From Ferrovibrio sp965278975 (GTDB lineage Bacteria; Pseudomonadota; Alphaproteobacteria; Ferrovibrionales; Ferrovibrionaceae): 64,000 bases of DNA. The notes beneath the pieces were generated by a model. That model worked only from the letters and a program-made list of their open reading frames with translations. It was not told the origin of the DNA and did not search any database. This document shows, in pieces, positions 16,578-25,426 of this stretch. Location of the stretch: assembly GCF_965278975.1 (NCBI RefSeq), contig NZ_OZ257126.1:2790001-2854000 (forward strand). Reading direction: 5' to 3'. Numbering within the stretch: the stretch's first letter is position 1; each line of letters starts with the position of its first letter. Both the position numbers and the translations under genes were made by a program.

Positions 16578-16604
16578 CCGCTATGAAAGTCCCGCTATGA
16601 AAGT
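16578..16604 (+). repeat. 13-base tandem duplication over the mobB start
   Basis: CCGCTATGAAAGT occurs twice with a 14-base period (16578-16590 and 16592-16604), so two ATG codons arise. The first (16583) opens a five-codon frame MKVPL whose TGA overlaps the second ATG (16597), the start of mobB. This gives an ATGA-type coupling between a mini-frame and mobB. Confidence 0.85.
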
Positions 16605-17124
16605 GCTGGGCATTTCCGGCTGGAGCGGTGCGGGCAAGACTACCTTGCTGGCGCAACTGATCCCGCTGCTGACCGCGCGCGGCGTGAAGGTTTCCACCAT
16701 CAAGCATGCGCATCATGAATTCGATGTCGATAAGCCGGGCAAGGATTCCTACCGCCACCGTGAGGCCGGTGCATCGGAAGTGCTGATCAGCTCGGCGAAA
16801 CGCTATGCCATCATGCATGAGCTGCGCGGCACCGCCGAGCCGACGCTGGAAGAATTGCTCGCCCGCCTCAGCCCGGTCGATCTGGTGCTGGTGGAGGGCT
16901 TCAAGAAATCCGGCCATGCCAAGATCGAGGTCTGGCGGGCTTCCGTCGGCAAGCCGATGTTGCAGGCGGAGGACCCTACCGTCATCGCCGTGGCCAGCGA
17001 TGCGGCGATACCGGGGCTGCCGGTACCCCAGCTTGATGCCAACCAGCCGCAGCAGGTGGCTGATTTCATACTTGCCTGGTTGGCGGGCGGCAAACGCGAG
17101 GCGCGCCGTGGCGCAGCTGAGTGA
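16597..17124 (+). CDS. mobB: Molybdopterin-guanine dinucleotide biosynthesis adaptor MobB
   Basis: This 175-residue P-loop protein has Walker A GWSGAGKT at residues 8-15, the HAHHEFDVDKPGKDSYRHREAGA segment and VDLVLVEGFKKSGHAKIEVWR, all typical of MobB. It binds GTP and assists MobA in attaching GMP to the pterin, making the bis-MGD cofactor needed by FdhA. No mobA is present in this window. The stop overlaps the moeA start region by 17 bases, and the start lies within a short tandem duplication. Confidence 0.93.
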   Translation: MKVLGISGWSGAGKTTLLAQLIPLLTARGVKVSTIKHAHHEFDVDKPGKDSYRHREAGASEVLISSAKRYAIMHELRGTAEPTLEELLARLSPVDLVLVEGFKKSGHAKIEVWRASVGKPMLQAEDPTVIAVASDAAIPGLPVPQLDANQPQQVADFILAWLAGGKREARRGAAE

Positions 17125-18379
17125 CGATTGCTTTGCTCATGGCGGGGCGCTGACGCGGCTGGATGCCGCCCTGGCCGAACTTTCGCGGCGCCTGGTCCCG
17201 ATTGCTTCCATTGAGACTCTGGCGCTGGCGCAGTGTCACGGCAGGATTCTGGCCGAGCCGCTGGTGGCAAAAGTGGCCGTGCCGCCGCGCGACAATTCTG
17301 CCGTGGATGGCTATGCCGTCTACCATGATGATCTGTCGCGTGATGGTGAGACGCGGCTGCCGGTGATCGGCCGCGCTGCTGCCGGCCATCCTTATTCCCA
17401 GCCGCAGCCGCGTGGCACCGCAATCCGCGTGCTGACCGGCGCGGTGATGCCGCTGGGTGAGGCAGGCAGCCACCCCGATACCGTGATGATGCAGGAAGAT
17501 TGCACACGCGATGGCGATAGCGTGCTCATCAAGCCGGGCATCAAGCGCGGCGCGAACCGGCGCCTTGCGGGTGAAGACCTGAAAGCCGGCCAAACCGTGC
17601 TGCCGGCCGGCCGCATCCTGACGGCGCCGGCACTGGCGCTGGCTGCTGCCGGCGGCCATGACGCGCTGCGGGTGCGCAGGCCGCTGCGCGTCGCGCTGAT
17701 CTCCACCGGCGATGAAGTGCACCAGCCCGGCAGTACACTGCCTGATGGCGGCATCTACGATGCCAACCGGCCGCTGCTGGCTGCCCTGCTCACGGCTGCC
17801 GGCTGCGCGGTCAGCGATCTGGGCATCCAACCCGACAAGCGCGATCATCTCGCCAAGGTCTTTGCTGAAGCCGCGCGCAGGCATGATGCGGTGATTACCT
17901 CAGGCGGTGTCTCCACCGGCGATGAGGATCATGTGAAGGCCGCCATCGAGATGCAGGGCCGGCTGGATTTCTGGCGTCTGGCGATCAAGCCGGGCCGGCC
18001 GGTGGCACTCGGTCTTGTGAATGGCGTGCCGTTCTTCGGCCTGCCCGGCAATCCGGTGGCGGCAATGCTCACCTTCTGCTTTTTCGCCCGGCCACTGCTA
18101 CAGCTTCTGAACGGCGCTGTGCCGCTGCAACCGCGCAGCTTTCCGGTCGCGGCCGGCTTTTCCTACAAGAAGAAAGCCGACCGCCGCGAATGGGTGCGCG
18201 TGTCGTTGCGCGATGATGGCCGGGGCGGCTGGCGGGCGGAGAAATACCCCGTCGATGGTGCCGGGGTGATCACCTCGCTGACCCGCACCGATGGCCTGAT
18301 AGAGTTGCCAGAGGACCTGCTGCGCCTGGAGCCAGGAACGCCTGCGCGCTTCTACCCCTACGAATCCCTCGGCCTCTAG
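17108..18379 (+). CDS. moeA: Molybdopterin molybdenumtransferase MoeA
   Basis: MoeA inserts molybdate, or possibly tungstate, into adenylylated molybdopterin. The 423-residue product shows the MoeA domain order with PPRDNSAVDGYAV (about 58-70), RVLTGAVMP, HMP-like GANRRLAGED, the STGDEVHQPG motif, TSGGVSTGDEDHVK and the AIKPGRPVALG and FGLPGNPVAAM loops near the C-terminus. The start is GTG 17108, inside the end of mobB; there is no better in-frame ATG nearby. Together with mobB it completes the cofactor part of the FDH island. Confidence 0.93.
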   Translation: MAQLSDDCFAHGGALTRLDAALAELSRRLVPIASIETLALAQCHGRILAEPLVAKVAVPPRDNSAVDGYAVYHDDLSRDGETRLPVIGRAAAGHPYSQPQPRGTAIRVLTGAVMPLGEAGSHPDTVMMQEDCTRDGDSVLIKPGIKRGANRRLAGEDLKAGQTVLPAGRILTAPALALAAAGGHDALRVRRPLRVALISTGDEVHQPGSTLPDGGIYDANRPLLAALLTAAGCAVSDLGIQPDKRDHLAKVFAEAARRHDAVITSGGVSTGDEDHVKAAIEMQGRLDFWRLAIKPGRPVALGLVNGVPFFGLPGNPVAAMLTFCFFARPLLQLLNGAVPLQPRSFPVAAGFSYKKKADRREWVRVSLRDDGRGGWRAEKYPVDGAGVITSLTRTDGLIELPEDLLRLEPGTPARFYPYESLGL

Positions 18380-18431
18380 GCCGCGCAGATGATGCGGCAG
18401 AAGAAATTCCTGCTGCCCCTCGGAATCCTGA

Positions 18432-19844
18432 CTACGGCCTTGGCCCGATCATGCTGCGCGGATCGGCCAGGCGATCGTAGTCTTCCGCACTGAGAAATCC
18501 GAGCGCGATGGCCGCCTGTTTCGGACTGATATTCTCGGCGAAGGATTTATTGACGATCTGCGCCACGCGGTCATAGCCGAGATGTGGATTGAGCGCCGTG
18601 GCGAGCATGATGGAATGTTCGACATTGCGGCTGAGCGTTGCTGTATTCGGCTCGATGCCGGCCACCATGTCGTCGCCGAACAGCTTGGCGGCATCGGCGA
18701 GCAGCGCGATGGAGCGCAGGATGTTGTGCACGATCACCGGCTTGGCGACATTCAGTTCGAAATGCCCGGCGGCGGCGGCATGGGTCACGGCAACATGGTT
18801 GCCCATCACCTGATAGCAGACCTGGAGCGTTGCTTCCGCCAGCGTCGGGTTGCGCTTGCCCGGCATGATCGAGGAGGTGAGGCCGTCATGCGGCAACAGC
18901 AATTCGGCCAGGCCGGCACGCGGGCCGGAGCCGAGGAAGCGGATGTCGTTGGCGATCTTGGCCAGGGAGACAGCGAGCGTATTGAGCATGCCGCTGGCTT
19001 CCACCAGGGCATCATGGGCGCCCATGCCTTCGAACTTGTCGGGGTTGGCGCGGAAAGGTTGACCGCTTAAAGCCGCCAGTTCCTCGGCGAAGGCCAGGTC
19101 GAAGCCCGCCTTGGCATTCAACCCGGTGCCGACCGCCGTGCCGCCCTGGGCCAAGGCAAAAAGCCGGGGCAGGGCATCATCAAGGCGGGCCTGACCGAGT
19201 TCGATCTGCCTCGCCATGGCGCCGAAACCCTGGCCCAAAGTCATCGGTGTCGCATCCTGCAGATGGGTGCGGGCGATCTTCACGATATCCGCCCAGGCCC
19301 TGGCCTTGAGGCTGAGTTGGCCCTGGAGGCTGGCGAGGGCGGGTTTCAACCGCCCCACCAGTTCCAGCACGGTGACAATATGCATCACAGTGGGAAATGT
19401 ATCGTTCGACGATTGGCCACGATTGACGTGGTCGTTCGGATGCACCGGCTTCTTGGTTGCCAGCGGCTGGCCGAGCAATTCGTTGGCGCGGTTGGCGATC
19501 ACCTCGTTGGCATTCATGTTGGTGGCGGTGCCGGAGCCGATCTGCCAGACCGGCAGCGGGAAATGCGCGTCGAATTTGCCTTCCCAGACCTCGCGTGCCG
19601 CCTGCTCGATCGGCGCCACAAGCTCGGCCGGCAATTCGCCGAGCCGGGCATTGGCGCGCGCGGCGGCCAGCTTCTGCAGCCCGATGGCATGCACCAGGGC
19701 CGGCGGCAGCTTCTCATCGCCGATGCGGAAAAGCTGCAATGCGCGCTGGGTCTGGGCACCCCAGTATTTGTCGGCGGGTACGGCAACACTGCCGAAGGCA
19801 TCGCGTTCCTGGCGGGTCCCCGCCGTTTCGTGAAGCTCTGTCAT
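18432..19844 (-). CDS. fumC: Class II fumarate hydratase
   Basis: Reversible hydration of fumarate to malate in the TCA cycle. The 470-residue protein shows GSGTATNMNANEVIANRANE, PVHPNDHVNRGQSSNDTFPT, the TARTHLQDATPMTLGQ-type loop and the superfamily signature SSIMPGKRNP. ATG 19844 with GAGG upstream is preferred; the frame extends upstream by 25 codons without support. It is convergent with moeA and divergent from the TauE-type permease gene. Class II enzymes are iron-free and oxygen stable. Confidence 0.95.
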   Translation of the reverse strand: MTELHETAGTRQERDAFGSVAVPADKYWGAQTQRALQLFRIGDEKLPPALVHAIGLQKLAAARANARLGELPAELVAPIEQAAREVWEGKFDAHFPLPVWQIGSGTATNMNANEVIANRANELLGQPLATKKPVHPNDHVNRGQSSNDTFPTVMHIVTVLELVGRLKPALASLQGQLSLKARAWADIVKIARTHLQDATPMTLGQGFGAMARQIELGQARLDDALPRLFALAQGGTAVGTGLNAKAGFDLAFAEELAALSGQPFRANPDKFEGMGAHDALVEASGMLNTLAVSLAKIANDIRFLGSGPRAGLAELLLPHDGLTSSIMPGKRNPTLAEATLQVCYQVMGNHVAVTHAAAAGHFELNVAKPVIVHNILRSIALLADAAKLFGDDMVAGIEPNTATLSRNVEHSIMLATALNPHLGYDRVAQIVNKSFAENISPKQAAIALGFLSAEDYDRLADPRSMIGPRP

Positions 19845-19940
19845 GTTATTCCTCGAATGCTTCGACGCGGAACGAAGCATCGTGCCGCATCCTCTGCTAC
19901 ATTGCGCTGGTTGCCTCATACTAACGTGGAATTGTTGCCG

Positions 19941-20699
19941 ATGTCGCTTTTTGCCATCGAATCACCGGCTCTGCTGATTTTCGCTGCCTTGGTGCTATTA
20001 CTGGCGGGTTTCGTCAAAGGCGTGATCGGCCTGGGGTTGCCCACCATCTCGGTCGGGCTGCTGGGCCTGATCATGGCGCCGGTGGAAGCGGCGGCCCTGC
20101 TGGTGGTGCCGAATCTGGTCACCAATGTGTGGCAATTGCTTGCCGGCCCCAGTGTGCGGGCCTTAGCAGCGCGGCTCTGGCCGATGATGCTGGGCGTGCT
20201 GCTCGGCACCCTGGCCGGGGCGCAGTTCTTTCCGCTCGGTGCCTATGCCTGGGCCACGGCCCTGCTCGGTGTAGCTCTAGCAGCCTATGCCGGCCTCGGC
20301 CTGGCGGCGAAGCAATGGCCGCTCAAGTCTGATCAGGAAGCCTGGATGGGGCCGCTGGTCGGTTTCGCCACCGGCGTGGTCACCATCCTCACCGGTGTTT
20401 TCGTCATTCCCGCCGTGCCGTATCTGCAAGCCTTGAAGCTGGAAAAGGACGACCTGGTGCAGGCACTCGGCCTGTCCTTCCTGGTCTCGACCGTTGCGCT
20501 GGCACTGGCATTATTCGGCAATGGCCTGTTCGCTACCGAGATTGCCGGCTCGTCGCTGCTGGCGCTGGCGCCGGCTTTGGGCGGCATGCTGGTTGGCCAG
20601 GCGCTGCGCAACCGCATTTCGGCAGCGGCCTTCCGGCGCTGGTTCTTCAGCGGCCTGCTGCTGCTCGGCGGCTATCTGGTGCTGAAGGCATTGATCTAG
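19941..20699 (+). CDS. Sulfite exporter TauE/SafE family permease
   Basis: This 252-residue membrane protein is of the TauE/SafE family. The duplicated motif regions are seen as FVKGVIGLGLPTISVGLLG near the N-terminus and LVGFATGVVTILTGVFVIPAVPYLQAL in the second half. There are about eight hydrophobic helices and no signal peptide. Such proteins export sulfite, sulfoacetate or other organic anions, but the substrate here is not shown. Its 3' end overlaps the convergent TetR gene by 53 bases, so the two transcripts are antisense to each other at their tails. Confidence 0.88.
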   Translation: MSLFAIESPALLIFAALVLLLAGFVKGVIGLGLPTISVGLLGLIMAPVEAAALLVVPNLVTNVWQLLAGPSVRALAARLWPMMLGVLLGTLAGAQFFPLGAYAWATALLGVALAAYAGLGLAAKQWPLKSDQEAWMGPLVGFATGVVTILTGVFVIPAVPYLQALKLEKDDLVQALGLSFLVSTVALALALFGNGLFATEIAGSSLLALAPALGGMLVGQALRNRISAAAFRRWFFSGLLLLGGYLVLKALI

Positions 20700-21264
20700 C
20701 CGACAGCATCCGGGCGCAGTTTTTCAGCGGCGCCGCGCTCTGTGCCGTCTTGGCCATGGCGATTGCGCCGGAATAAGCGGCGATAATGAAACCGGCCCGG
20801 GCCTCGGCCTCCATCCTGCGCAGGCCATCCTGACGCAGCCTGGCTGTCAGTCCCTCACGCCATTCCGTGAAGATCGCATCGAGCGCAGCGCGGAAATCGT
20901 CATCCGCAAGTGCCAGTTCCAGCGCCAGATTATTCAGCGGGCAGCCTTGCACGCGACCGCGTTCGTCCAGTCCGCGGCAGATCGCGGCCAGCACCATCTG
21001 CACCGCGCTTTCGCCGCTCTCTGCCTGCTGCAGCGGTGCCAGCCAGGTTTCGCGCACGGCATGCGCAACGCGCTCCCGGATCACCGCCAGGCCGAGCAGC
21101 TTTTTACTGGCGAAATGATGATGCAGCGCGCCGCCGGTGACGCCGGCCTCGCGTATCAGGTCGTGGATGCTGGTGCCATGATAGCCCTGCGCCTGGAACA
21201 GCCGGTCAGCGGTATCGAGCAGGCGGCGGCGCAGGCCTTCGGGGTCGTTGGTACGTTTGCCCAT
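20647..21264 (-). CDS. TetR family transcriptional regulator (GST-linked)
   Basis: This 205-residue regulator has a TetR HTH: LLDTADRLFQAQGYHGTSIHDLIREAGVTGGALHHHFASKKLLGLAVIRERV. The C-terminal ligand domain contains the ICRGLDERGRVQGCPLNNLALELA segment common in LmrA/YxaF-type regulators, including a Cys that might sense electrophiles. It is divergent from a glutathione S-transferase gene across an 87-base gap holding a 28-base perfect palindrome, so it most likely represses the GST gene and perhaps itself. Confidence 0.9.
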   Translation of the reverse strand: MGKRTNDPEGLRRRLLDTADRLFQAQGYHGTSIHDLIREAGVTGGALHHHFASKKLLGLAVIRERVAHAVRETWLAPLQQAESGESAVQMVLAAICRGLDERGRVQGCPLNNLALELALADDDFRAALDAIFTEWREGLTARLRQDGLRRMEAEARAGFIIAAYSGAIAMAKTAQSAAPLKNCARMLSARSMPSAPDSRRAAAGR

Positions 21265-21281
21265 GGCAATACTTTAGCTGT

Positions 21282-21335
21282 TTGACAAAACCGGACAACT
21301 GGTCTGTATTAAACAGGATGATCATCCTGTTTAAT
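21282..21335 (+). promoter_or_regulatory. GST promoter with 28-base perfect TetR-type palindrome
   Basis: TTGACA (21282-21287) and TGTATT (21305-21310) are separated by exactly 17 bases, forming a sigma70-type promoter toward the GST gene. A perfect palindrome, ATTAAACAGGATGA and its exact complement (21308-21335), overlaps the last -10 bases and the start point. This is the place expected for a repressor, and the divergent TetR gene is the obvious candidate. Confidence 0.85.
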
Positions 21336-21351
21336 CTCTGGGAGGCAAATC

Positions 21352-22050
21352 ATGGCGGCGATGGCGCCGATCCGGCTCTATTCCGGGCCGTTGAGCATGT
21401 ATGGCGCGAAGGCGCAGATCGCCGCGGCCGAGAAGGGGCTGGCGCTTGACCTGGTAATGGTGCCTTTCGATATGACGCGGCTCTATGAACCCAAGCACCC
21501 GGATGTGCTGCGTATCAATCCGAAGGCGCAGGTGCCGGTGCTGATCCATGGTGACCTGGAGATTTTCGACTCGACGCAGATATTCGAGTATCTGGAGGAC
21601 ATCGCGCCGGAACCGCCGCTTTGGCCGAATGATGTGCAACAGCGGGCAAGGGCGCGGCTACTGGAGCACCGCTCCGATGAAATCTACTTTCCGCACATCA
21701 TCCGGCTGATGGGGTTGCAACAGACGCCGGAAGACCCGGCAGCTATCACGGCGCGGCAGGCGGCGACGGTGTTTTACGATGCGATGGAAAACCAGATCGC
21801 CGGCCAGGATTATCTGACCGGTGTTTTCGGTTATGCCGATATCGCGTTCTTCATGGCGCAATTGTTCGGTGAGCGCATGGGGGCACCGCTGGAAGGGCGG
21901 CATGCCCGGCTGATAGCTTGGCGGGAACGGATGCTGAAGCGGCCCAGCGTGCGCCAGGTAGCGGCACCGATGGTTACCTATCTCTCAGGCCAGGGGCGCA
22001 AGCTCCCGGCTTTTCTTCACTCGCTCCAGCCCCCGCCCAGGGCTTTGTAG
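21352..22050 (+). CDS. Glutathione S-transferase family protein
   Basis: This 232-residue protein has a thioredoxin-like N-terminal half (APIRLYSGPLSMYGAKAQIAAAEKGL, then NPKAQVPVLIHGDLEIFDSTQIFEYLEDIAP, the cis-Pro and glutathione-binding segment) and an all-helical C-terminal half ending in FGYADIAFFMAQLFGERMG. The start follows GGGAGG. Its end overlaps the convergent efflux lipoprotein gene by 34 bases. Probable roles are glutathione conjugation or stress detoxification under TetR control. The substrate is unknown. Confidence 0.88.
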   Translation: MAAMAPIRLYSGPLSMYGAKAQIAAAEKGLALDLVMVPFDMTRLYEPKHPDVLRINPKAQVPVLIHGDLEIFDSTQIFEYLEDIAPEPPLWPNDVQQRARARLLEHRSDEIYFPHIIRLMGLQQTPEDPAAITARQAATVFYDAMENQIAGQDYLTGVFGYADIAFFMAQLFGERMGAPLEGRHARLIAWRERMLKRPSVRQVAAPMVTYLSGQGRKLPAFLHSLQPPPRAL

Positions 22051-23447
22051 AGATCGACCAGGGCGGTGAAGCGCGCCAGCATCGCCTGCGCCAGGGCATC
22101 GTTGGCCTGGAACACGGTGCGCTGCGCATCCAGCAGATTCAGGAACGGCACGGTGCCGGCGCGGTAGCGGGCTTCTACGATGCGGTAGGCTTCACGCGCC
22201 TGGTCATAGGCTTCGCGCGCATAGCCCTGGCGCTGGGCCGCATTGGCAGTACCGGTCAGGGCATCTTCCACATCGCCGAAAGCGGTGACGGCAGCCTTGC
22301 CGTAGGTCTCGGCCAGTTCAGCAAAGCGGGCACGGTTCAGTTCTTCCTGGCCTTCCAGTCGGCCACCCTGGAACAGCGGCGCGGTGATCGATGCGGCAAT
22401 AGAATAAAGCGCGCTCTGCGGCTGCAGCAGGGTATGCAGGGCTGAGCTTTGCAAACCGCCGGAAGCGGTCAGGTCCAGGCTCGGCAGCCTTGCCGCCTGG
22501 GCCACGGCAATGTCGCGGTTGGCGGCCAGCAGGTCGGTTTCGGCTTTGCGGATATCGGGGCGCCGCGCCAGCAATGCAGAGGGCAGGCCGGCCTTTACCG
22601 CTGGCAAGCGCAGATCGTCGAGCGACTGCGCGGTGACGCTGAAGCCCTGCGGCGCGCGGCCAAGCAACAGAGCCAGGGCGGTCAAGGTCTCGCGCTCGCT
22701 CTGGCGCAGCACCGGAATGGTGGCGCGCTGGCTGGCAACGCTGTTGCGCTGCTGCGCCACTTCCAGGTCCGAAGCCGAGCCGAGCTGGCGCTGGCGTTCC
22801 AGCACATTCAGCACATCCTGGGCATTCTGCAGCGTATCTTCCGCCAGGCGGATGCGGTCGCGCAGGGACAGCAACTGGAAATAGCTGGCGGCGAGATCGG
22901 CATGCAGGGTCAGCATCACCGTTTCGCGGTCGTAGCGGCTGGATTGCAGCCGGGCCAGGGCGGCATCGCTGGCGGCGCGGTTGCCGCCGAACAGATCGAC
23001 CTGGTAGCCGGCGGTGAGGCCGGCATCGAAGTTGTTGCGCACGATACGGCCTGATGAAGCGCGCTGGGTGCTGCTGGAAGAGGTGGAGGAAGCAGGCGAC
23101 CACGACCGGCTGACGCCTCCATCGGCGCCCAGCGTCGGCAACAAGGCGGCGCCGGCGATCTTGGCCGAAGCCTCGGCCTGGCGGATGCGGGCCAGTGCCG
23201 CGCCAAGGTCGCGGTTGCCGGCTTCAGCGGCGGTCATCAGGCCGTCAAGTTCATTGCTGCCGAAATCGCGCCACCATGTAGTGTCGGGCCAAAGCCCCAT
23301 GCCGGCATTGCCGGCATCCCAGGCAACAGGCGCGGCAGTCTGCGGTTTCACAAATACTTCGCCGATATCGCAGCCGGTAAGCGCCAGGGAAGCAGCGAGC
23401 AGCGCGGCCATTGGGGCACGGCGGGAAAGCATGGTCATCTGGGTCAT
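22017..23447 (-). CDS. Outer-membrane efflux lipoprotein (NodT/TolC-like)
   Basis: This is the outer-membrane channel of a tripartite exporter. The 476-residue product has a lipoprotein signal with lipobox LTGC, followed by two repeated OEP domains. Characteristic parts are NRDLGAALARIRQAEA, TAGYQVDLFGGNRAASDAALA, ARRPDIRKAETDLLAANRDIAVAQAARLPSLDLTASGG and the C-terminal RYRAGTVPFLNLLDAQRTVFQAND. It overlaps the macB stop by four bases, making it the third gene of macA-macB-oprM-type operon. It would let MacAB export a drug, lipid or peptide directly across both membranes. Confidence 0.92.
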   Translation of the reverse strand: MTQMTMLSRRAPMAALLAASLALTGCDIGEVFVKPQTAAPVAWDAGNAGMGLWPDTTWWRDFGSNELDGLMTAAEAGNRDLGAALARIRQAEASAKIAGAALLPTLGADGGVSRSWSPASSTSSSSTQRASSGRIVRNNFDAGLTAGYQVDLFGGNRAASDAALARLQSSRYDRETVMLTLHADLAASYFQLLSLRDRIRLAEDTLQNAQDVLNVLERQRQLGSASDLEVAQQRNSVASQRATIPVLRQSERETLTALALLLGRAPQGFSVTAQSLDDLRLPAVKAGLPSALLARRPDIRKAETDLLAANRDIAVAQAARLPSLDLTASGGLQSSALHTLLQPQSALYSIAASITAPLFQGGRLEGQEELNRARFAELAETYGKAAVTAFGDVEDALTGTANAAQRQGYAREAYDQAREAYRIVEARYRAGTVPFLNLLDAQRTVFQANDALAQAMLARFTALVDLYKALGGGWSE

Positions 23448-25426
23448 TCCGAAGCGAGCGCGACGACAGGATCGAGGCCGGCGGCCTTGCGCGCGGGCAG
23501 GTAGCCGAAGGTGAGGCCGGTGAGGAAGGCGCAGCCGAAGGCCAGCAGCACCGGGCCGGTGGAATAGATCACCGGCTTGCCGAAAGCCTCGAAAATCGCC
23601 GTGGCGCCGAGGCCGAGCATGACGCCGATGATGCCGCCAAGGGTGCAGATCGCCAGCGCCTCGGTATTGAATTGCAGCAGGATATCCAGGCGCCGCGCGC
23701 CGGTCGCCATGCGTACACCGATTTCGCGGGTGCGTTCGGTCACGCTCACCAGCATGATATTCATCACGCCGATGCCGCCGACGATCAGTGAGATGATGGC
23801 GATGGAGCCGAGCAGCAGGGTCAGCGTGTTCTGCGTCTCGGTAGCGGTCTGCAGGATAGCTGCCATGTTGCGGATCTGGAAATCCTCGGCACGGTGGCGG
23901 CCGATCAGTGCCTGGCGGATTGCCTCCTGGGTCTCGTCGATGCGTGCCACATCCTTCACCTGCACGGTGATGGTGCGCACATAACGCTGGCCGAACAGCC
24001 GCAGCATGCCGGTGGAAAGCGGCACCAGAATGGTGTCGTCGAGGTCGGTACCGAAAGGCGAGGCGCCCTTGGCGTCCAGCACGCCGATCACCAGGAAGGG
24101 GATGTTGTTGACCAGCACATATTTGCCCAGCGGGTCGGCGCCGGCATCGAACAGCGCCTTCACCACGGTCTGACCAACTACGGCGACGGGGGCGAAGTTC
24201 TTCACATCGTCATCGCTGAAGAATACGCCGGATGAGAGTTTCCAGTCGCGCGCCTGGGTGAAGCCGGAGCCGACGGCATTGGCCTGGGTGAGATAATCAT
24301 TGCTGCCGAAGCGCAGGGTGACCTGGCCGTTATATTCGCCCACCGCCACGTTCACATTGGCGAGTGCGGCGATGGCATCGGCATCTTCCGCCACCAGCGT
24401 GGCGGTGATGCCGCCGGACTGGCGCATGTTCGGGGCGCCGGGGCGGATCAGCAGCAGATTGGTGCCCATGGCGGAAATGCGGTCGAGCACCGATTGCCGG
24501 GCGCCGTCGCCGATTGCCAGCATCGCCACCACGGAGGCAACGCCGATGATGATGCCGAGCAGGGTCAGCAGGGTGCGCAGCAGGTTGCTGTGCAGGGCCT
24601 GCAATGCCATGCGGCTGGCTTCCAGCAGGCTGGTGGTCGGTGCCTTGCGGTTGCCCGCTGTGTGGCGTGGCAGGTCGGCGGGGCTTTCGGCGTCATCCAG
24701 CCGGGTGTCGGAGACGATATCGCCATCGCGGATTTCCACCACGCGGCGGGCCTGGCGTGCCACCTCGGCATCATGGGTGATCAGCAGGATGGTATGGCCG
24801 CGCTGGTTCAGCTCGCGCAGCAGTTTCATCACCTCGGCGCCGCTCTTGGAATCGAGTGCACCGGTCGGCTCGTCGGCGAGAATCACCGGGCCGCCATTCA
24901 TCAGGGCGCGGGCAATGGAGACGCGCTGCTGCTGGCCGCCGGAAAGCTGCGTCGGCTTGTGGTCCAGCCGTTCGGCAAGGCCAAGGCCGGAAAGCAGTTC
25001 CACGGCACGGTCATGGCGCGCTTCGCGGCCCAGGCCGGCATAGATCGCCGGCAGTTCCACATTGGCGGTGGCCGTGGCGGATGGCAGCAGATTGTATTGC
25101 TGGAAGATGAAGCCGAAGGCCTCACGGCGCAGCAAGGCGCGGCCATCGGCATCCAGGGCTGAAACCTCGCGGTCCTCGAAGCGGTAGCTGCCGGAGGTCG
25201 GGCGGTCGAGCAGGCCGATCAGGTTCATCAAGGTTGATTTGCCGGAACCCGAGGCACCCATGATGGCGACGAATTCGCCGGGATAGATATCCAGCGAAAT
25301 GCCATGCAGCACCTCGACGCTGATATCGCCACGGCTGAAGCTCTTGGTGATGCCTTGCAGCGAGATCAGCGGCGTATCGGCGGTACCCGCCGCCGCCGGG
25401 CGTTGCAGCGGGAGTTGGGCGGTCAT
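23444..25426 (-). CDS. macB: MacB-type ABC exporter (ATPase-permease fusion)
   Basis: The 660-residue protein couples an N-terminal ATPase (Walker A MGASGSGKST, signature LSGGQQQRVSIARAL, Walker B VILADEPTGALD) with a MacB membrane part. That part has one helix near LLRTLLTLLGIIIGVASVVAMLAIG, a large periplasmic domain (residues of about 300-530), and three C-terminal helices around LLLGSIAIISLIVGGIGVMNIMLVSVTERTREIGVRMA. It powers export by mechanotransmission. It overlaps macA and the outer-membrane gene by four bases each. The substrate (macrolide, siderophore, lipopeptide or other) cannot be read from sequence. Confidence 0.93.
   Translation of the reverse strand: MTAQLPLQRPAAAGTADTPLISLQGITKSFSRGDISVEVLHGISLDIYPGEFVAIMGASGSGKSTLMNLIGLLDRPTSGSYRFEDREVSALDADGRALLRREAFGFIFQQYNLLPSATATANVELPAIYAGLGREARHDRAVELLSGLGLAERLDHKPTQLSGGQQQRVSIARALMNGGPVILADEPTGALDSKSGAEVMKLLRELNQRGHTILLITHDAEVARQARRVVEIRDGDIVSDTRLDDAESPADLPRHTAGNRKAPTTSLLEASRMALQALHSNLLRTLLTLLGIIIGVASVVAMLAIGDGARQSVLDRISAMGTNLLLIRPGAPNMRQSGGITATLVAEDADAIAALANVNVAVGEYNGQVTLRFGSNDYLTQANAVGSGFTQARDWKLSSGVFFSDDDVKNFAPVAVVGQTVVKALFDAGADPLGKYVLVNNIPFLVIGVLDAKGASPFGTDLDDTILVPLSTGMLRLFGQRYVRTITVQVKDVARIDETQEAIRQALIGRHRAEDFQIRNMAAILQTATETQNTLTLLLGSIAIISLIVGGIGVMNIMLVSVTERTREIGVRMATGARRLDILLQFNTEALAICTLGGIIGVMLGLGATAIFEAFGKPVIYSTGPVLLAFGCAFLTGLTFGYLPARKAAGLDPVVALASE

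Noticed and set aside
14800..16917. Open frame of 705 codons on the minus strand
   Set aside because: Antisense to the four-cluster ferredoxin-type gene and mobB; composition is a codon shadow, and no start signal is visible.
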